A DNA stretch of 64,000 nucleotides from Filosporella fistucella (Eukaryota > Ascomycota > Leotiomycetes > Helotiales), in the NCBI GenBank assembly GCA_030077755.1, contig JAQJZZ010000008.1, forward strand, positions 682,001 through 746,000, given 5' to 3'. The notes beneath the pieces are model-generated. The model saw only the letters and a program-made list of their open reading frames with translations. It made no database searches and was not told the DNA's origin. The first letter of the stretch is position 1, and every line of letters begins with the position of its first letter. Below, piece after piece: positions 23,959-35,179 of the stretch. A program made the translations under genes and the position numbers.

Positions 23959-25461
23959 ATGCCTGCCTTCGAAGATTCCGACTTTACTGTCGAGCCTCAG
24001 AGACCAAACACTCCTTCTGCTGAGCAGCTATCTCGTCTACAAAAGATTGTCAGCAATGGCACTCCAGCAAAGCACTCATCTCTTTCACACACTCTTCCTA
24101 CCCCTACTGGAACAAACACAATGGAAGTCCCAGCAAGCAGATCTTCAATCGCTGAGAGTGAAGCTCTGATGCACTCCTTGAGCATTTCACCATCTCAAGT
24201 TGACCGAAGAGGTTCAAGAAACAGCTTCGGAACATCACTACCAATTCCTCGAGCGAAACGTCAGTCCAGGCTTTCTTCGGTGGCAACCTCAGATGGCAGG
24301 CCTACCAGACCCGGCATGCCAGCGATCCAACCTACACGAGATATCCTTTCCTCCCAAGTCCAGGACATGTCATCGGTGAAAACCGCTGCTGCAAAGGATA
24401 TGGCTTTTGCTTTCGATATCGACGGTGTTCTCGTTCACGGTGATCGTTTGATTCCAGAGGGCAAGAGAGTCCTCGAAATTCTCAACGGAGATAACGAATT
24501 GGGTATCAAAATCCCCCACATTTTCCTCACCAACGGATCCGGCAAGCCTGAAGAAGCACGTTGTGCTCAGCTTTCCAAGATTCTTGGATCCCCCATCTCT
24601 ACCGAGCAGTTCATCCAATCCCACACACCCATGTCCGCCTTGGCAGAATACTACGAGACTGTTCTTGTAGTGGGTGGAGAGAATTATCAATGCAGAGAAG
24701 TTGCAAAACAATATGGCTTCAGGAACATCGTCGTACCCAACGACATTGTCGCCTCTCAATCCACGATCTCCCCTCTCAAGGAATTTTTCACCGCGGAACA
24801 ACGTGCAACCTCCACACCCCGCGATTTCAGTAAAGTGAAGATCAATGCCATCCTCGTCTTCTCCGACAGCAGAGATTATGCCACCGATCTGCAAATCATC
24901 ATGGATCTCCTGCAATCTGAAGATGGTGTCCTCGGCACAAGAGCCAAAGATCCTCTCTCCAACCGCATCCCAATCTACTTCTCTCAAGGCGATTTGCTCT
25001 GTCCAACCGAGCACCCCATTCCACGTATGTCCCAAGGAACTTTCCGAATCGCCCTCGAAGCAATCTACAAAGCCATCACGGGCGTCGAGCTCGAGCGAGT
25101 CGTCTACGGCAAGCCAGAACTAGCTACATACAAATACGCCGATGAAGTAATGACTTCATGGATGGACACCATTCACAACGAAGAACGTCTTCCAAAGAAC
25201 ATCTACATGATCGGCGACAATCCTCAATCAGACATCATTGGTGGTAACATGTATGGCTGGAATACCTGCTTGGTACGAACAGGCGTCTATCAAGGAGAAG
25301 GCAATGATAAGAGTAATCCCGCCAGTTTTGGCGTTTTCACAAATGTGTTGGAGGCAGTACAGACAGCGTTGAAGAAGGAGTTGGGAGCGGATTTCAAGTG
25401 CAAGTGGAGTGATAGCATGAATCCTGTTACGGCTGATCACTCTGTTTCGGCTGTGGAGTAA
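23959..25461 (+). CDS. HAD-superfamily hydrolase, CECR5/HDHD5-like
   Basis: A single exon of 500 aa with ATG in a good context (CAATATGCC). Residues 1 to about 145 are a Ser/Pro/Thr-rich, probably disordered extension. The HAD core starts at AFDIDGVLVHGD (nucleophile D153 and acid D155), followed by IFLTNGSGKP (motif II, T191/N192), VVYGKPE (motif III Lys) and YMIGDNPQSDIIGGN (motif IV). The layout, with a cap between motifs II and III and the GKP...GDNPxSDI order, matches the CECR5 subfamily (yeast YKR070W-like). Some members are mitochondrial. The substrate is unknown. The N-terminal 145 residues are longer than a plain targeting peptide, so cytosolic regulation is as possible as mitochondrial import. 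No introns or lesions seen. Confidence 0.92.
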   Translation: MPAFEDSDFTVEPQRPNTPSAEQLSRLQKIVSNGTPAKHSSLSHTLPTPTGTNTMEVPASRSSIAESEALMHSLSISPSQVDRRGSRNSFGTSLPIPRAKRQSRLSSVATSDGRPTRPGMPAIQPTRDILSSQVQDMSSVKTAAAKDMAFAFDIDGVLVHGDRLIPEGKRVLEILNGDNELGIKIPHIFLTNGSGKPEEARCAQLSKILGSPISTEQFIQSHTPMSALAEYYETVLVVGGENYQCREVAKQYGFRNIVVPNDIVASQSTISPLKEFFTAEQRATSTPRDFSKVKINAILVFSDSRDYATDLQIIMDLLQSEDGVLGTRAKDPLSNRIPIYFSQGDLLCPTEHPIPRMSQGTFRIALEAIYKAITGVELERVVYGKPELATYKYADEVMTSWMDTIHNEERLPKNIYMIGDNPQSDIIGGNMYGWNTCLVRTGVYQGEGNDKSNPASFGVFTNVLEAVQTALKKELGADFKCKWSDSMNPVTADHSVSAVE

Positions 25462-26104
25462 ATAGTCCCATATGGGGTTGAAACGAATTTCTTTGGTTGT
25501 TGATGCATGGCTTGCGAGATAGAATAGATGGATAGAGGGATAGATGGAATGGTGTTTTTAGATAGTTGGACCGGCGTTTATTAACATCGCTCTATGAGCT
25601 TGATGAGTTTTGAATATTATATTTCTTGTTTATCAAATCTTACTTCCTTTGCATAGAGTCATCACTCATGTTCCTAGAGATCCGAGCAGCATTGTTCCAT
25701 CGCAGCCCATGGTCGATTTCACATCGGATATGTATTGTTTCGTATGCAATGAGCAGCGGTGAGAGGTTAACATGCTTAGAGTCTCATTCTCTTATATCGG
25801 ACCTTATTACTCGAGCTGCACCTTTGAGAAGGAAGATAGGTTTTTCTATCGCTCGATTCGTACGTCCTACCACGTGTCCGTTGTCGACATACTGGATCGT
25901 TGAGAATGGATAATGATGCATGGTAGGAAGAAGTAGCCCGTATGAGCGGCATCCTATCTTGGTAGGGCAAGCTGAAAATTTACCATCTATGGCAATAAAC
26001 ATTTCGAAAGTGTCTCCTCCACCCACATGGACTGGATTAAAATGTGCTCATCACGTGGGAATAAATAAGAACACCAATATTCTATTCGATATCTATCTCT
26101 ATCC
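25462..26104. other. Convergent intergenic region
   Basis: This lies between the 3' ends of the HAD hydrolase and GNAT genes. Only chance-size frames are seen. Confidence 0.5.
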
Positions 26105-26773
26105 TCACTTCCCTCTTTCCGTCCACTCTCTCCCCCCAACCCCTCTAACCATGCCAACATTCACAGCCCTCTCATCCCCACCTCCCCACCTCTTAAAATC
26201 AATCTCATGCGTCGTCAAAACCTTCCACCCCAATTTCTCATACAAGCCCTTCCCCTCCGGCGTAGCATCAATCCAACAAACCAATTCCTCCCTATCTACC
26301 CTCTCTAACCCCCATTCCAACAACTTTTTCCCCGCTCCCCTACGCTGAAACTCCGGATCTATGGCCAATATAGCCATAAGAACATGTTTTACCCCTCCCA
26401 GTCTCTCATTCCTCTCTCTATCCTCCTGTCCGAAAAACCAATCATACATCTCTCTACTTCCCACAAAATGTCTCTCTGATCCCTCTTCCCCCTTCGTCAG
26501 ATTCCAAGGATGTTGGGGCCCAGAAGAGGGAAAGAAATTCCATTTCCCGAAGCCGATGATTTTGCCGGAGGGGAGGCAGGCTTTGGTGTATAATGCAGAG
26601 GAATCATGGAGGAAATAGGAGATATGTCGGGAAGAACAGAGAGAGGGATTGTCGGAGGGCCCGAACATGAGGGAATCTAGAAAACCGCCTGAGAAAGCTG
26701 CTTTTTCTATATAGCCCACGGAGGAGAAATCCGAGAGGGAGGTTATGGGGGAGATGGTTATGGGTTCTGTCAT
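26105..26773 (-). CDS. GNAT-family N-acetyltransferase
   Basis: A single exon of 222 aa with ATG at 26771-26773. The acetyl-CoA site is clear: the strand VLMAILAIDPEF is followed by the pyrophosphate-binding loop QRRGAGKKLLEWGL (Q143-R-R-G-A-G148). The later WIDATPEGKGLYEKLGW (about 168-183) is the motif B strand and helix typical of fungal GNATs. The N-terminal half has the FGKWNFFP strand. The family moves acetyl from acetyl-CoA to an amine; the acceptor cannot be inferred here. The coding strand is unusually pyrimidine/purine-skewed near the C-terminus (GRREWTERGK-like tail), but the frame is intact. Confidence 0.9.
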   Translation of the reverse strand: MTEPITISPITSLSDFSSVGYIEKAAFSGGFLDSLMFGPSDNPSLCSSRHISYFLHDSSALYTKACLPSGKIIGFGKWNFFPSSGPQHPWNLTKGEEGSERHFVGSREMYDWFFGQEDRERNERLGGVKHVLMAILAIDPEFQRRGAGKKLLEWGLERVDREELVCWIDATPEGKGLYEKLGWKVLTTHEIDFKRWGGGDERAVNVGMVRGVGGREWTERGK

Positions 26774-27857
26774 TTTTGCGGTAGTAGATGGAGAGGATGG
26801 AATGAGATATAGGCTGGGAGAATATATGGAAATTAATGGATAGAATAGGAAATATGCGATATATAAGTCTATGTGATATGTAGATGGAATGGAAAATAAG
26901 CCGCCTTAAACCCGGAGGCCTATCTCGTGTTCAAAAGTGGGGATGTAGCGTCAAGAGTCATCCGGTAAGCAGTATCGATCGAGAAAAAAAGAGATTTAAC
27001 ACTAGCTTTCCGTTGCAGTTGTTATATGCATCATAGATATCAATGCAAGATACCCGATACGTTGATCAAGGTGCCAAGAGATTTAAGGTGGTGAGCTTCG
27101 ATAAAAGGTTGGAATTTCACTTAATGCACGTGATCTCAAGAACCTGACACTGGTTGCCCCAATGATCAGATTAGCGTCCTCAAAAGACAGCTATTACTTA
27201 ACTATATAGAATTTCCCCTTAATAGTACATCGAAGCGTTCTCTCTAGTCTTATAGAGGCTGTTGTAAAGACATCTGGGTCCACGTGATGAAAGGTTGGAT
27301 GTAACTGGGGATATAGATCTGCAATCACTCCCCTTATGAAGGGAACGTTAGATGAAGCTGTTCAAAACTTAGAAAGGGCAAAACTTCTAGCAGTCACGTA
27401 AACCTTGCCTTCGTAAATCAAGATCCACGTAGCACGATTCTTTTGATCGAGAAGGATACAAGAGCTTGAAGGCGGGAGGTGTTTTCATTTCTGGGGGCGG
27501 AGTGAAGAGTATATAAGCGTAAGTTGTTAAAAATCAGAATTGCTATATAAAGTGATATGCTGTATGCTCCAGGATCACTTGAGTATTGAGTAAACAATTT
27601 ATGGCTAGGTCTGAACCTCAGTGCACAAGAGAGAGGAGGGGCAGACATAGAAATTAATGAATGACACAAATATTTTTATATTTGATTACGGAATTCTTTG
27701 CTCTGAATTAAGTGCTATCTTTTGTGCAATAACTTGAAGTGATCTGCGAACCTTTTGGCACCCTGCAGAAAACGAAGTCCACCATCATACCTGATGTTGT
27801 GTATCATGAGACATTTCCCCCTTGCTGACATGAAAATCCCCATCATCCCAGCACCCC
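26774..27857. other. Intergenic
   Basis: This holds the GNAT promoter and the 3' flank of the broken 2EXR gene. It is AT-rich with many short frames; nothing is supported. Confidence 0.5.
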
Positions 27858-28623
27858 TCAAAAATTACGAATGTCCATCCAGGTTATTTTCGGAGCTTGA
27901 AATGTGCTATCAACCTCTCTCGTGTAATTATCCAATGCGGTCTTAGCACCCACGTGGTCGATCCCAATCCGGCGATTTGGCCACATTGGGAAATTCGTCA
28001 TTTGTTGATGTATAATTGCATCACCAATGTGTTTGAATCTTCCAAGTCCCTGCAGCGTTTTTCCCAACCAATACCGCTGCTCCAGATTACGAGAATTGAC
28101 CTGTTCCAGGCTTACGCCCAAGAAACCGGCACCAGTGACAAGATTCTCCACGCCTTTAAGCCATCCACCCATGGATCGTTGACTCTCTAAAGCATTTACT
28201 GAAGTTCCCACTCAATAATGCATGAAGTAGATTGGTAAGTAGAAAATGAGTGTTTGTAGAGAATCGAATGCATTCTTGCTTGCGGCCGAAGTCCAAAGTG
28301 AAAGGGTTGGCTGCAAGGAATACTTTTCTGGCTTCGCGACACGTATTTGAAAGGCTCAAACTGTAGAGTTCATGCCTTAGCCTGTGTGCTCGAATGTATT
28401 TGTGGTTGACCTGGAGTGTATAATCTCTAATACCGGTAGAATTATTATGGAGACTTTCTGTGGTAGCTGAAATATAGAGTGGTATGATCACTTCTTTGTC
28501 TCGAAGAGCGCACTCGAAGATTGAAAGTCGTAGCTCTAAGGGCAACTTTCGAAAGAGGTGGAACTCGTTGAGGTCTTTTTTGGTACCAGATGGATTGGTG
28601 ACGTAAGGAGAATTTCCTGGCAT
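27858..28623 (-). pseudogene. 2EXR-domain protein, interrupted by one frameshift
   Basis: The first part starts at ATG 28621-28623 (MPGNSPYVTNP). It has the 2EXR signature FHLFRKLPLELRLSIFECAL near residues 21-40, and the second conserved block SNTCREARKVFLAANPF. Its frame ends as ...NFSKCFRES and runs into a stop. The continuation (SMGGWLKGVENLVTGAG ... MDIRNF, stop 27858-27860) is in another frame, and the two meet near 28170-28200. The related copy at 47.3-47.5 kb has GGWLKGVQNLV at the equivalent place, showing that the two parts belong together. No intron of normal size fits the junction. The apparent lesion is one inserted base. 2EXR proteins are a fungal family of unknown function. Confidence 0.7.
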
Positions 28624-29879
28624 ATTGCCTGTGGTTCTCGTTAACTTGAGAGTTGAGAAATTGGATGTGATGTATCGATAGTGATCGTCAATCTTTAGGA
28701 ATTGAGAAAACCCCACCTGAATCGACTCGTGGGCTGACAGCGATGCCTGAGTTATTCTCGAAGAAGTCTCGAAGATAAGAAGTAATGTTCGCGACGAGTA
28801 GTGGTCAGGGAGAGTGGCGTGCAAAGCAGATCGATTTGGGAGAAGATCTGGCGACTGAGGGTGTTGGGGACGTGTCGGAAAAAGAAGCAAGGCTTATGAG
28901 TTTGGAGAAAGCTTTTGAATTTGAAAATGTCGAAAGTTATCACGTGGTAGAAGACTCCTTGGGTGCGCGTTAAAATACTCCGATTCTTAAGAACAACGAT
29001 TTCGTTACGCCAACGCTAGCGCTTCAGGGCGAACTTGAAGAATAATTCTCGTTAGAATTCAAGTATGACTTTGTCCAAAAGAAAAAAATAGGTTCCAGTC
29101 GGCATGGCGTTGATGTTCAACTTAGAGGGAAAATTCCTTGGTCTCTCTATGATTTTGGGTCCCAATCCGCACGAACAAAGCATCCAATGCCCTTCAGGAC
29201 AACATGCGTTCTTGATTGCACAATTGCCCGTAGGTAAAGAAAGCAAGAACATATGGCAGCTTCTATATCGTGACAGGCAGGAAAGGAACCATGCGTAAAG
29301 AATTAGGAAGCAGTGAGAGCATTAGATTGACAAAAAAAATTCACGAGCGAAATGGAAAGACTGTTCGAAAGTGCGATCACGAAGAGAGTAGGCTACTGTC
29401 CCAATAGTTACATCTCTAAAGAAATTGCACGCCTTTCACCTGGTTGTCGTTTTGTACAGCACAGTCTATTTCCATGTTGCCAGAAGCAACATACAGTTTA
29501 GAAATGTGAAACCCCAGTTCATTTTCTTCTGCTGATTCCAAACGCAAAATTTGTGATGAACAGATGGCAGCTTGCACATACAAAACAATGAAGGGTCAAC
29601 CCTTCAATTGTTAGGTTAAACATGTCATCAAGAGACTCTCAATATAAAGATTGGTGTGCCGCAACTTTTGAGGCAGGCCAGTGGAAAGTGAGACAGTGAG
29701 GTTTGTCAGAACATCAAAATGCCCTCACCCCATTGAGGCAAGTGCCGGCAGAGCCTCATCGCTTAGTCAGCCAGCAACCGCGACTCATGACGCGGGTCCT
29801 TCAACCACAATAGCAAGCATTCACCGATCCAGCTCCAATATTCTTATTTAGCCCCTCATTTCTTTCTCCCCTCCTCTCC
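28624..29879. other. Intergenic, upstream of the cyclin gene
   Basis: No supported gene. Frames at 28785-28973 and 29104-29298 are short, and the first is antisense to the 5' extension of the 2EXR frame. CT-rich sequence at 29850-29879 looks like a cyclin 5' UTR. Confidence 0.5.
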
Positions 29880-31157
29880 ATGACAACTATCGAACCGTAT
29901 CGACCACCTCTTCAATTTCCTTCAGATGCTACTTCAACTACGAGACGAACACATTCCTCTTCCAATACCATAGTCAGAAACATTCCACCTGCTGTACCAT
30001 CTCCACCACGATTATCTACGAGAAATTCCCCTCCGCGAAAACCGAAGATACCTTCAAATCCTCCTTCAACATACACAATGGCCGCCGATGAACCAAGTCA
30101 ATGGTTGTTCACTGACGAGGAACTCCTCAGCACACCTTCAATAATCGATGGACTTGACCCCGCGGAAGAAAGGTGTCGCAGAGCGAAGGGCGTAAACTTC
30201 ATCACACAAGTCGGCATATTACTCAAGCTTCCACAGCTTACTATCGCAGTCGCCAGTATATTCTTTCAAAGATTTTACATGCGCAGAAGTATGGTCCCGG
30301 AAAAAGGCGGATTGCACCACTACGTACGTCAACCACACTCCCTACCTTCACCATCTTCCTTCAAATTGCCCCGATCTAAAACGCATATGGATAGCCAATC
30401 ACTAACTTTACCTTTGGAACAGAGTATTGCAGCTACTGCGCTTTTCCTGGCGACGAAAACGGAGGAGAATTGTCGCAAGACGAAAGAGATTGTCATTGCA
30501 GTTGCGAAGGTTGCACAAAAAAATGCTTCCCTCATAATCGACGAGCAATCGAAAGAATATTGGAAGTGGAGGGACAATATCCTGCTGTATGAGGAGACTA
30601 TGTTGGAGGAGCTCACATTCGATCTCGTTTTGAAATCACCACATACAATCCTTTTCCGCTATCTGCAACAATTCGAGTTGGAGGAAAAGAAGGGCGTACG
30701 CAATGTATCATGGGCATTCTTGAATGACAGCTGTCTGACAATGATGTGTTTAGCTATGCCAGCTAAACACATCGCGATCGGAGCTCTATACTTTGCATGC
30801 AAATTTCATAATGAAACAATACCAGATGATGATCATGGTCAACCATGGTGGGAGCAACTTGGTGGAGTACCAGAAAAGATCGTCAAGGCCGTATCAATCA
30901 TGGCCGATTTTTGGTCTGATAATCCTTTGAAGAGACCTGATAATCCATATGGAGAAGCAGCCTCTTCAGGTGATGACCTAGACCTGACAAGACGACCTGG
31001 ATCAGATGGAAGTGTTAGTTTGATGTCACAGAATGGAGATGCTGGTGAAGGAAGCCCGAGGACAACTCCAAAGAGGAAATTGGATGATGAGGAAGAGGGT
31101 GCTATTGAAGAGCCGGTTTCGAAAAGGGCGAGGACCGAAGAGCCAGCCGATGTATGA
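29880..31157 (+). CDS. C-type cyclin (cyclin K/T, Pch1/Bur2/Ctk2-like)
   Basis: Two exons (29880-30323 and 30423-31157) with a 99-nt intron (GTACGT ... GGAACAG) that is divisible by three, so the frame also reads through it. The spliced product is 392 aa. An alternative start at ATG 30078 (MAADEPSQWLF) would drop a Pro-rich 66-residue extension. The first cyclin fold spans EERCRRAKGVNFITQVGILLKLPQ..VASIFFQRFY and, after the splice, SIAATALFLATKTEENCRK. The second fold has IAIGALYFACKF. The tail is acidic/Ser-rich with KRK and KRAR nuclear signals. Such cyclins partner the transcriptional kinases (CDK9/CTK1 class) acting on the RNA polymerase II C-terminal domain. Which subclass it belongs to needs a tree. 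Confidence 0.88.
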   Translation: MTTIEPYRPPLQFPSDATSTTRRTHSSSNTIVRNIPPAVPSPPRLSTRNSPPRKPKIPSNPPSTYTMAADEPSQWLFTDEELLSTPSIIDGLDPAEERCRRAKGVNFITQVGILLKLPQLTIAVASIFFQRFYMRRSMVPEKGGLHHYVRQPHSLPSPSSFKLPRSKTHMDSQSLTLPLEQSIAATALFLATKTEENCRKTKEIVIAVAKVAQKNASLIIDEQSKEYWKWRDNILLYEETMLEELTFDLVLKSPHTILFRYLQQFELEEKKGVRNVSWAFLNDSCLTMMCLAMPAKHIAIGALYFACKFHNETIPDDDHGQPWWEQLGGVPEKIVKAVSIMADFWSDNPLKRPDNPYGEAASSGDDLDLTRRPGSDGSVSLMSQNGDAGEGSPRTTPKRKLDDEEEGAIEEPVSKRARTEEPADV

Positions 31158-32139
31158 ATAGATTGTTTTAGATACCCATGGGCTGGCGTTTTCTGGTCTC
31201 CAACTTCTCTATCTTCAAGATCGCGATTGCCAAGGGGGGAAAGCTGTTGTCTGGTATGACTTCAAGGTTTATACATCTTGCACTCCGCCAACCCCTACGG
31301 TGATGTAGACTAAAAATAACAGACATCACTCCCTCTCTACTCTCAAATCATCCCTCCGATCTTCGAGCCAAATTCCAGATTCACATTTCCACAAAGAGAC
31401 TCCAAACCGATGTTGCCGTCATCCTCTTTTGTCAAGCATATATCGCGCTAAGCAGCACCTCGCACTGGCTGGCTTATGATTGGCTCCCTCAACATCAGCC
31501 GCTTCCAAATGTTTCTGATACCCAGGCATCGGAGTTCACCTCGTGGCTTACGATACATGATCATGCTTGCAAGTAATCTCTAAGAGGGTTCTTAGGCTAT
31601 AGATCTTTGGTGCACTTAGACAGAGGGGATTTTGGGGGCCAGTCAAATGAGTATGGGTGCGAGGTGGGACGTAGTGCAGTTTATTTAGCGGATGCTGCAG
31701 ATAATTATTTTTACAATTGAAGGAGTAGAGACGCATCATCTTTTGTCTTTTCCTTCTATTCTTCTCATTTAGGGGTGCAAAGCTATCGTTCTATCCTATA
31801 CTGTCTGGCGATATCTCGATTCCCGCATCGTTGCTCCTCACACTCTTACTCGAAATATCGCTTTCCATCATCTTCCTCCAAATCACCTTTCTTTTTACTT
31901 CTTGCAAAGTTCCCGCAGCATACGATTCCTTATCACTCGTACACTCTTACATTTACACTCAGCAACGTCAGCCAACCTCATCGTACATTTCCACGCTCTG
32001 ACATCCTTCATCACTCCACTCTCCTGGCCTTTTTTCTTCCACCACCTATCTCCACCTACACCCTCATTCTCTCACAACTTTCCTATCCCCACTACTTCAA
32101 ATCACCTCTCAGATCCTCTCGACTCTCTTACGGCTTGAA
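31158..32139. other. Intergenic with pyrimidine-rich leader
   Basis: The first half is the cyclin 3' flank. From about 31745 to 32139 the plus strand is strongly CT-rich with few purines, as in long fungal 5' UTRs, and it leads into the small ORF at 32140. No domain-bearing frame seen. Confidence 0.5.
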
Positions 32140-32265
32140 ATGGACACCGTAATCGTTATCCCTCTCGCCATAATGATAGTCGTCATCCTCTTCGGTATAG
32201 CAGGTTTCGCACAGATGTTGCATAAGCAGAAGGTAGAGCAGGTGAAAAGGAGTGTGAGGAGCTGA
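32140..32265 (+). CDS. 41-aa single-span membrane micropeptide (putative)
   Basis: ATG at 32140 is in a good context (TTGAAATGG) and TGA is at 32263-32265. The peptide begins MDTVIVIPLAIMIVVILFGI, continuing AGFAQML, a 20-plus-residue uninterrupted hydrophobic helix. A basic tail follows (HKQKVEQVKRSVRS). The acidic Asp2 and the positive C-terminal side suggest N-out/C-in by the positive-inside rule. It sits at the end of a pyrimidine-rich leader of about 390 nt, far from other genes. I recognise no family. The hydrophobic-then-basic order is unlikely for random sequence but not proof of translation. It could be a subunit-like small membrane protein of ER or mitochondria. Confidence 0.5.
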   Translation: MDTVIVIPLAIMIVVILFGIAGFAQMLHKQKVEQVKRSVRS

Positions 32266-33611
32266 GATCTGTAGGATGGTAAAGGGAGGAGAAGAGCAGA
32301 TGGGATGAGGAAAATGTGATTGGGAGTGGATGGTGAGAAGTTGGGAAGTCGAAGGGGTAGGGAGATGAGATGGAATGAGGGACGTTTGGAGGATTGCAGA
32401 GGAAGGTGCGTAGAATGGGAGTGGGAGAGTAGGTTTGCATGTAGATTTGTAACATCGGAAAGGACGCAAAGCCTTCAAATTCCCTACAGAATCGAGAATA
32501 CATACTGGAATGATATCTATTGGGACTACCTATCCCTACTCAGCAGATAAGATGTTGAATCGCTTGAGCAGCTGGCGAAATTAGTTTGTACTTTAGTATA
32601 TCATGAAGAAAAACTATCCACGAGTTTTGACACCATACTCCATCCATCCAATCGTGTGAGGTGACTTAAGCTAAATCAGCATCGATATAAATGACCACAC
32701 TATATGCAGCTCCCAAGACCGATATCCTATTTCTTAATCTCCACTATAAAGATTTATTTCTCGAACCCGACCTACAATGAGCCTTACTCTTAAACATTCT
32801 CGATGATCTCACCGCGAGCTTAAGCTAGAGCATATCTACAATCTCTCAAATATGGCTCTGGACGTATTGCATATAACTCTCCTAAAATCTCTTTATCTCA
32901 CACCTGGCAGTACCAAAGCACTGACTTTCCGATGTTTCCATCAATTCACTTCTGCACTGAAAAGATAATTTGTATTCATCATTTCATTCATTCCGCATTA
33001 TCGTAATCTATGCATAATACACCTCCTTTCCCCAATCCACCCTTATAATCATCTCCATAATCTCAGTATTCAGAATGTACAAATTTCTCTCTTGTTTTCT
33101 CTTTTTCTCTTCTTTTTTGTTCTCGCCCTCCTCTCATCCTACCAATCACTCATCTCGATCTTCGTAGAGTCATAGTGAATCATAGTATGTAATGTACAAA
33201 GTTTCTCTCCTCTGTTTCGTAAAGAAGAATCCACAATAGCGTAATAAAGAAAGCGTAACGGAATTGGAAAACTGGCGAAAGTCGAATCGTATGTCAACGT
33301 GTTGTGGGTCGGGCTGGAAGTTGGAAGGGGCGAAAAGGTGTACTGTGTGCTGGATGGAATGCTGTGCTGATGCGTTGTGTCGATCTCGTGGGGTTGAGGT
33401 GATGGAGCGTAATTGTGGAGGGTGTAATAGAATGCGCGTGTACAATGCCAATCTTCTTGCCAGGTGTCGATGAAAACGAAAAGTACCCATCACCCAAACA
33501 TGAAGTATCTTTCCCACGATGCCCAAGGTACCGTGAACCAGGCGTGAAAGACCAAGGAGCAAGAATCGGAGGTCGAAAACAGCATGCATCGAGCAAAAAA
33601 CCATCCAACAT
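32266..33611. other. Intergenic
   Basis: 3' flank of the small ORF and 3' flank of the next minus-strand gene. AT-rich, CT-rich patches around 33080-33140. No supported gene. Confidence 0.5.
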
Positions 33612-34373
33612 CTAAACATCCCACCCCTTAATCTCACCACCCAATCTTTCCACCAATTCCCCAGCACTACTCAAAAACTCCCCCCACATCTCCATCTCCT
33701 CTCCATATTCTTTGACCCATCTGCCCACCAACTGCATGGTATCATCTCCATAGGGTTCAAGTATACCTTCGTCAATACTCTGCATTCCCTGCTTGATTTG
33801 GCTTGCAAGAGAATCCATTCTTGAATCATGAAGAGAGAGCGCGGATTTGTAGATGGATTTGAGGGTTTGGATGATATTGTAGAGTTGGGTTTCTTTGATG
33901 AGATCGCTGGGTTGGACAGGAGGATTGGAATTGGTGCTGGAAGGAGTCGAGACGTGTTTTGAGGTGTGGAGTCCAAAGAGGAAGGCGTTCAAGTTGTCGA
34001 AATCTGAGTTTTTTACATTGTCGTCTCCATGTTGTTGCATGTATTTGCGCAGTCCATCAATCAGCTTTCGCTTTTCCTCTTTGTTTTCCTTGTTTGACTG
34101 ATACACAGTATCTGAGATGACTTTTTGGTTTTCGTTACCATCCTTGTGGACGGGAGGCAAGGAGGTGGGAATGGCCAATGCAGAATCGAATCCCAAAGTA
34201 CTGGTACCGAGTATCTTTCCAGACTGAGAGGTAAATGAGGGAGCAATTTGCTGATCCATCGCAGTCAGACGTTTGTTGATTCGGGAGCCAGGTGCTGCAA
34301 TGCTGCATCTAAGAAGCAAGAGGATGCAAATTAGAACCAGAAACAAAATGCGCATAGGAGTTGCAGGTGCCAT
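33612..34373 (-). CDS. Secreted hypothetical protein, 253 aa
   Basis: A single exon from ATG 34371-34373. The N-terminus is a strong signal peptide (MAPATPMRILFLVLICILLLLRCSIAAPG), with a predicted cut after SIAA or nearby. The next part is Ser/Thr/Lys-rich, with a basic charged helix (NKENKEEKRKLIDGLRKYMQ). The C-terminal half is helical, with Leu/Ile heptad-like spacing (TQLYNIIQTLKSIYKSALSL ... DSLASQIKQGMQSIDEG) and it ends WVKEYGEEMEMWGEFLSSAG...GWDV. There is no Cys in the mature part, no GPI-like tail and no known motif. Not recognised; an extracellular helical protein is the most that can be said. Confidence 0.7.
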   Translation of the reverse strand: MAPATPMRILFLVLICILLLLRCSIAAPGSRINKRLTAMDQQIAPSFTSQSGKILGTSTLGFDSALAIPTSLPPVHKDGNENQKVISDTVYQSNKENKEEKRKLIDGLRKYMQQHGDDNVKNSDFDNLNAFLFGLHTSKHVSTPSSTNSNPPVQPSDLIKETQLYNIIQTLKSIYKSALSLHDSRMDSLASQIKQGMQSIDEGILEPYGDDTMQLVGRWVKEYGEEMEMWGEFLSSAGELVERLGGEIKGWDV

Positions 34374-35179
34374 CTTGAAGATCGAGTAGTTGTGTGGCTG
34401 GATGTGGGTTGGCAGTAGAGATGTAGAGAATGTTGGAGCAGAATCGATCCTGCTTTGGCGTGTAGTCCTCCTTGTCTGTGCTTTAATAGCGGCAAGATTT
34501 TAATTCTTTTCCCTGCTGAATCGCAATAGTGAACTTCCCTCTCCGACCTCTCTGGCCAAGAACACCAACTTAATCCTTCTGTCTTCTTTCCCGCAGCCGA
34601 AAGTGACACCAGTGACTTGTGCTGAATATCTCTTTACCAAGCAGGTTTACCAATCTCAAATATTGACGCTGATACCAGAATCGAGATTCTAAACCAGCTA
34701 GCTCTAGACTGACTTCAGATCCAAGTCCTTACGAGATATCAATCGAGTTGAAGAGCGCCAGAAGAAGCCGAGACGGGTATTGTACAAAGAGTAACGAGCG
34801 TGCCTTGCTGATTCGATTCGATATGACTTGACTTGAATATTTTTGAAAGAGCGTGATGTGCGTGCGACAAGGCAAACAAAGAGCACAATAGCAGCTGGTA
34901 TCTCTTAGTCTCAAAGTTGAAGTTGAAAGTTGAAGTTGAAGTCCCAAACTCAATCAATCGCAACCAATTGCGCAAAATCCATCCAGCCAAAGCCAAACTC
35001 ATCCACCCCCCTCTCCCTCCCAAATGTCAACCTCCTCAGACCACCCTAACACGTGAACCCAAACCCCTTCCATACACTAAACCAAGCCCTAGCCTCCACC
35101 GCCTGGCCTAAACCCCAAAACCCACACTTGAGGTACAGTATAATATCAAATAAGCATTTCTCCCCCAACAAATCAAAAA
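34374..35179. other. Intergenic
   Basis: Promoter side of the secreted-protein gene. Contains short TTGAAGTTGAA repeats at about 34915-34940. Nothing else supported. Confidence 0.5.

Noticed and set aside
30324..30422. Treating the cyclin as a single 425-aa exon
   Set aside because: The 33 codons read VRQPHSLPSPSSFKLP-type filler inside the cyclin fold and are bounded by GTACGT and AACAG; removing them joins the fold.
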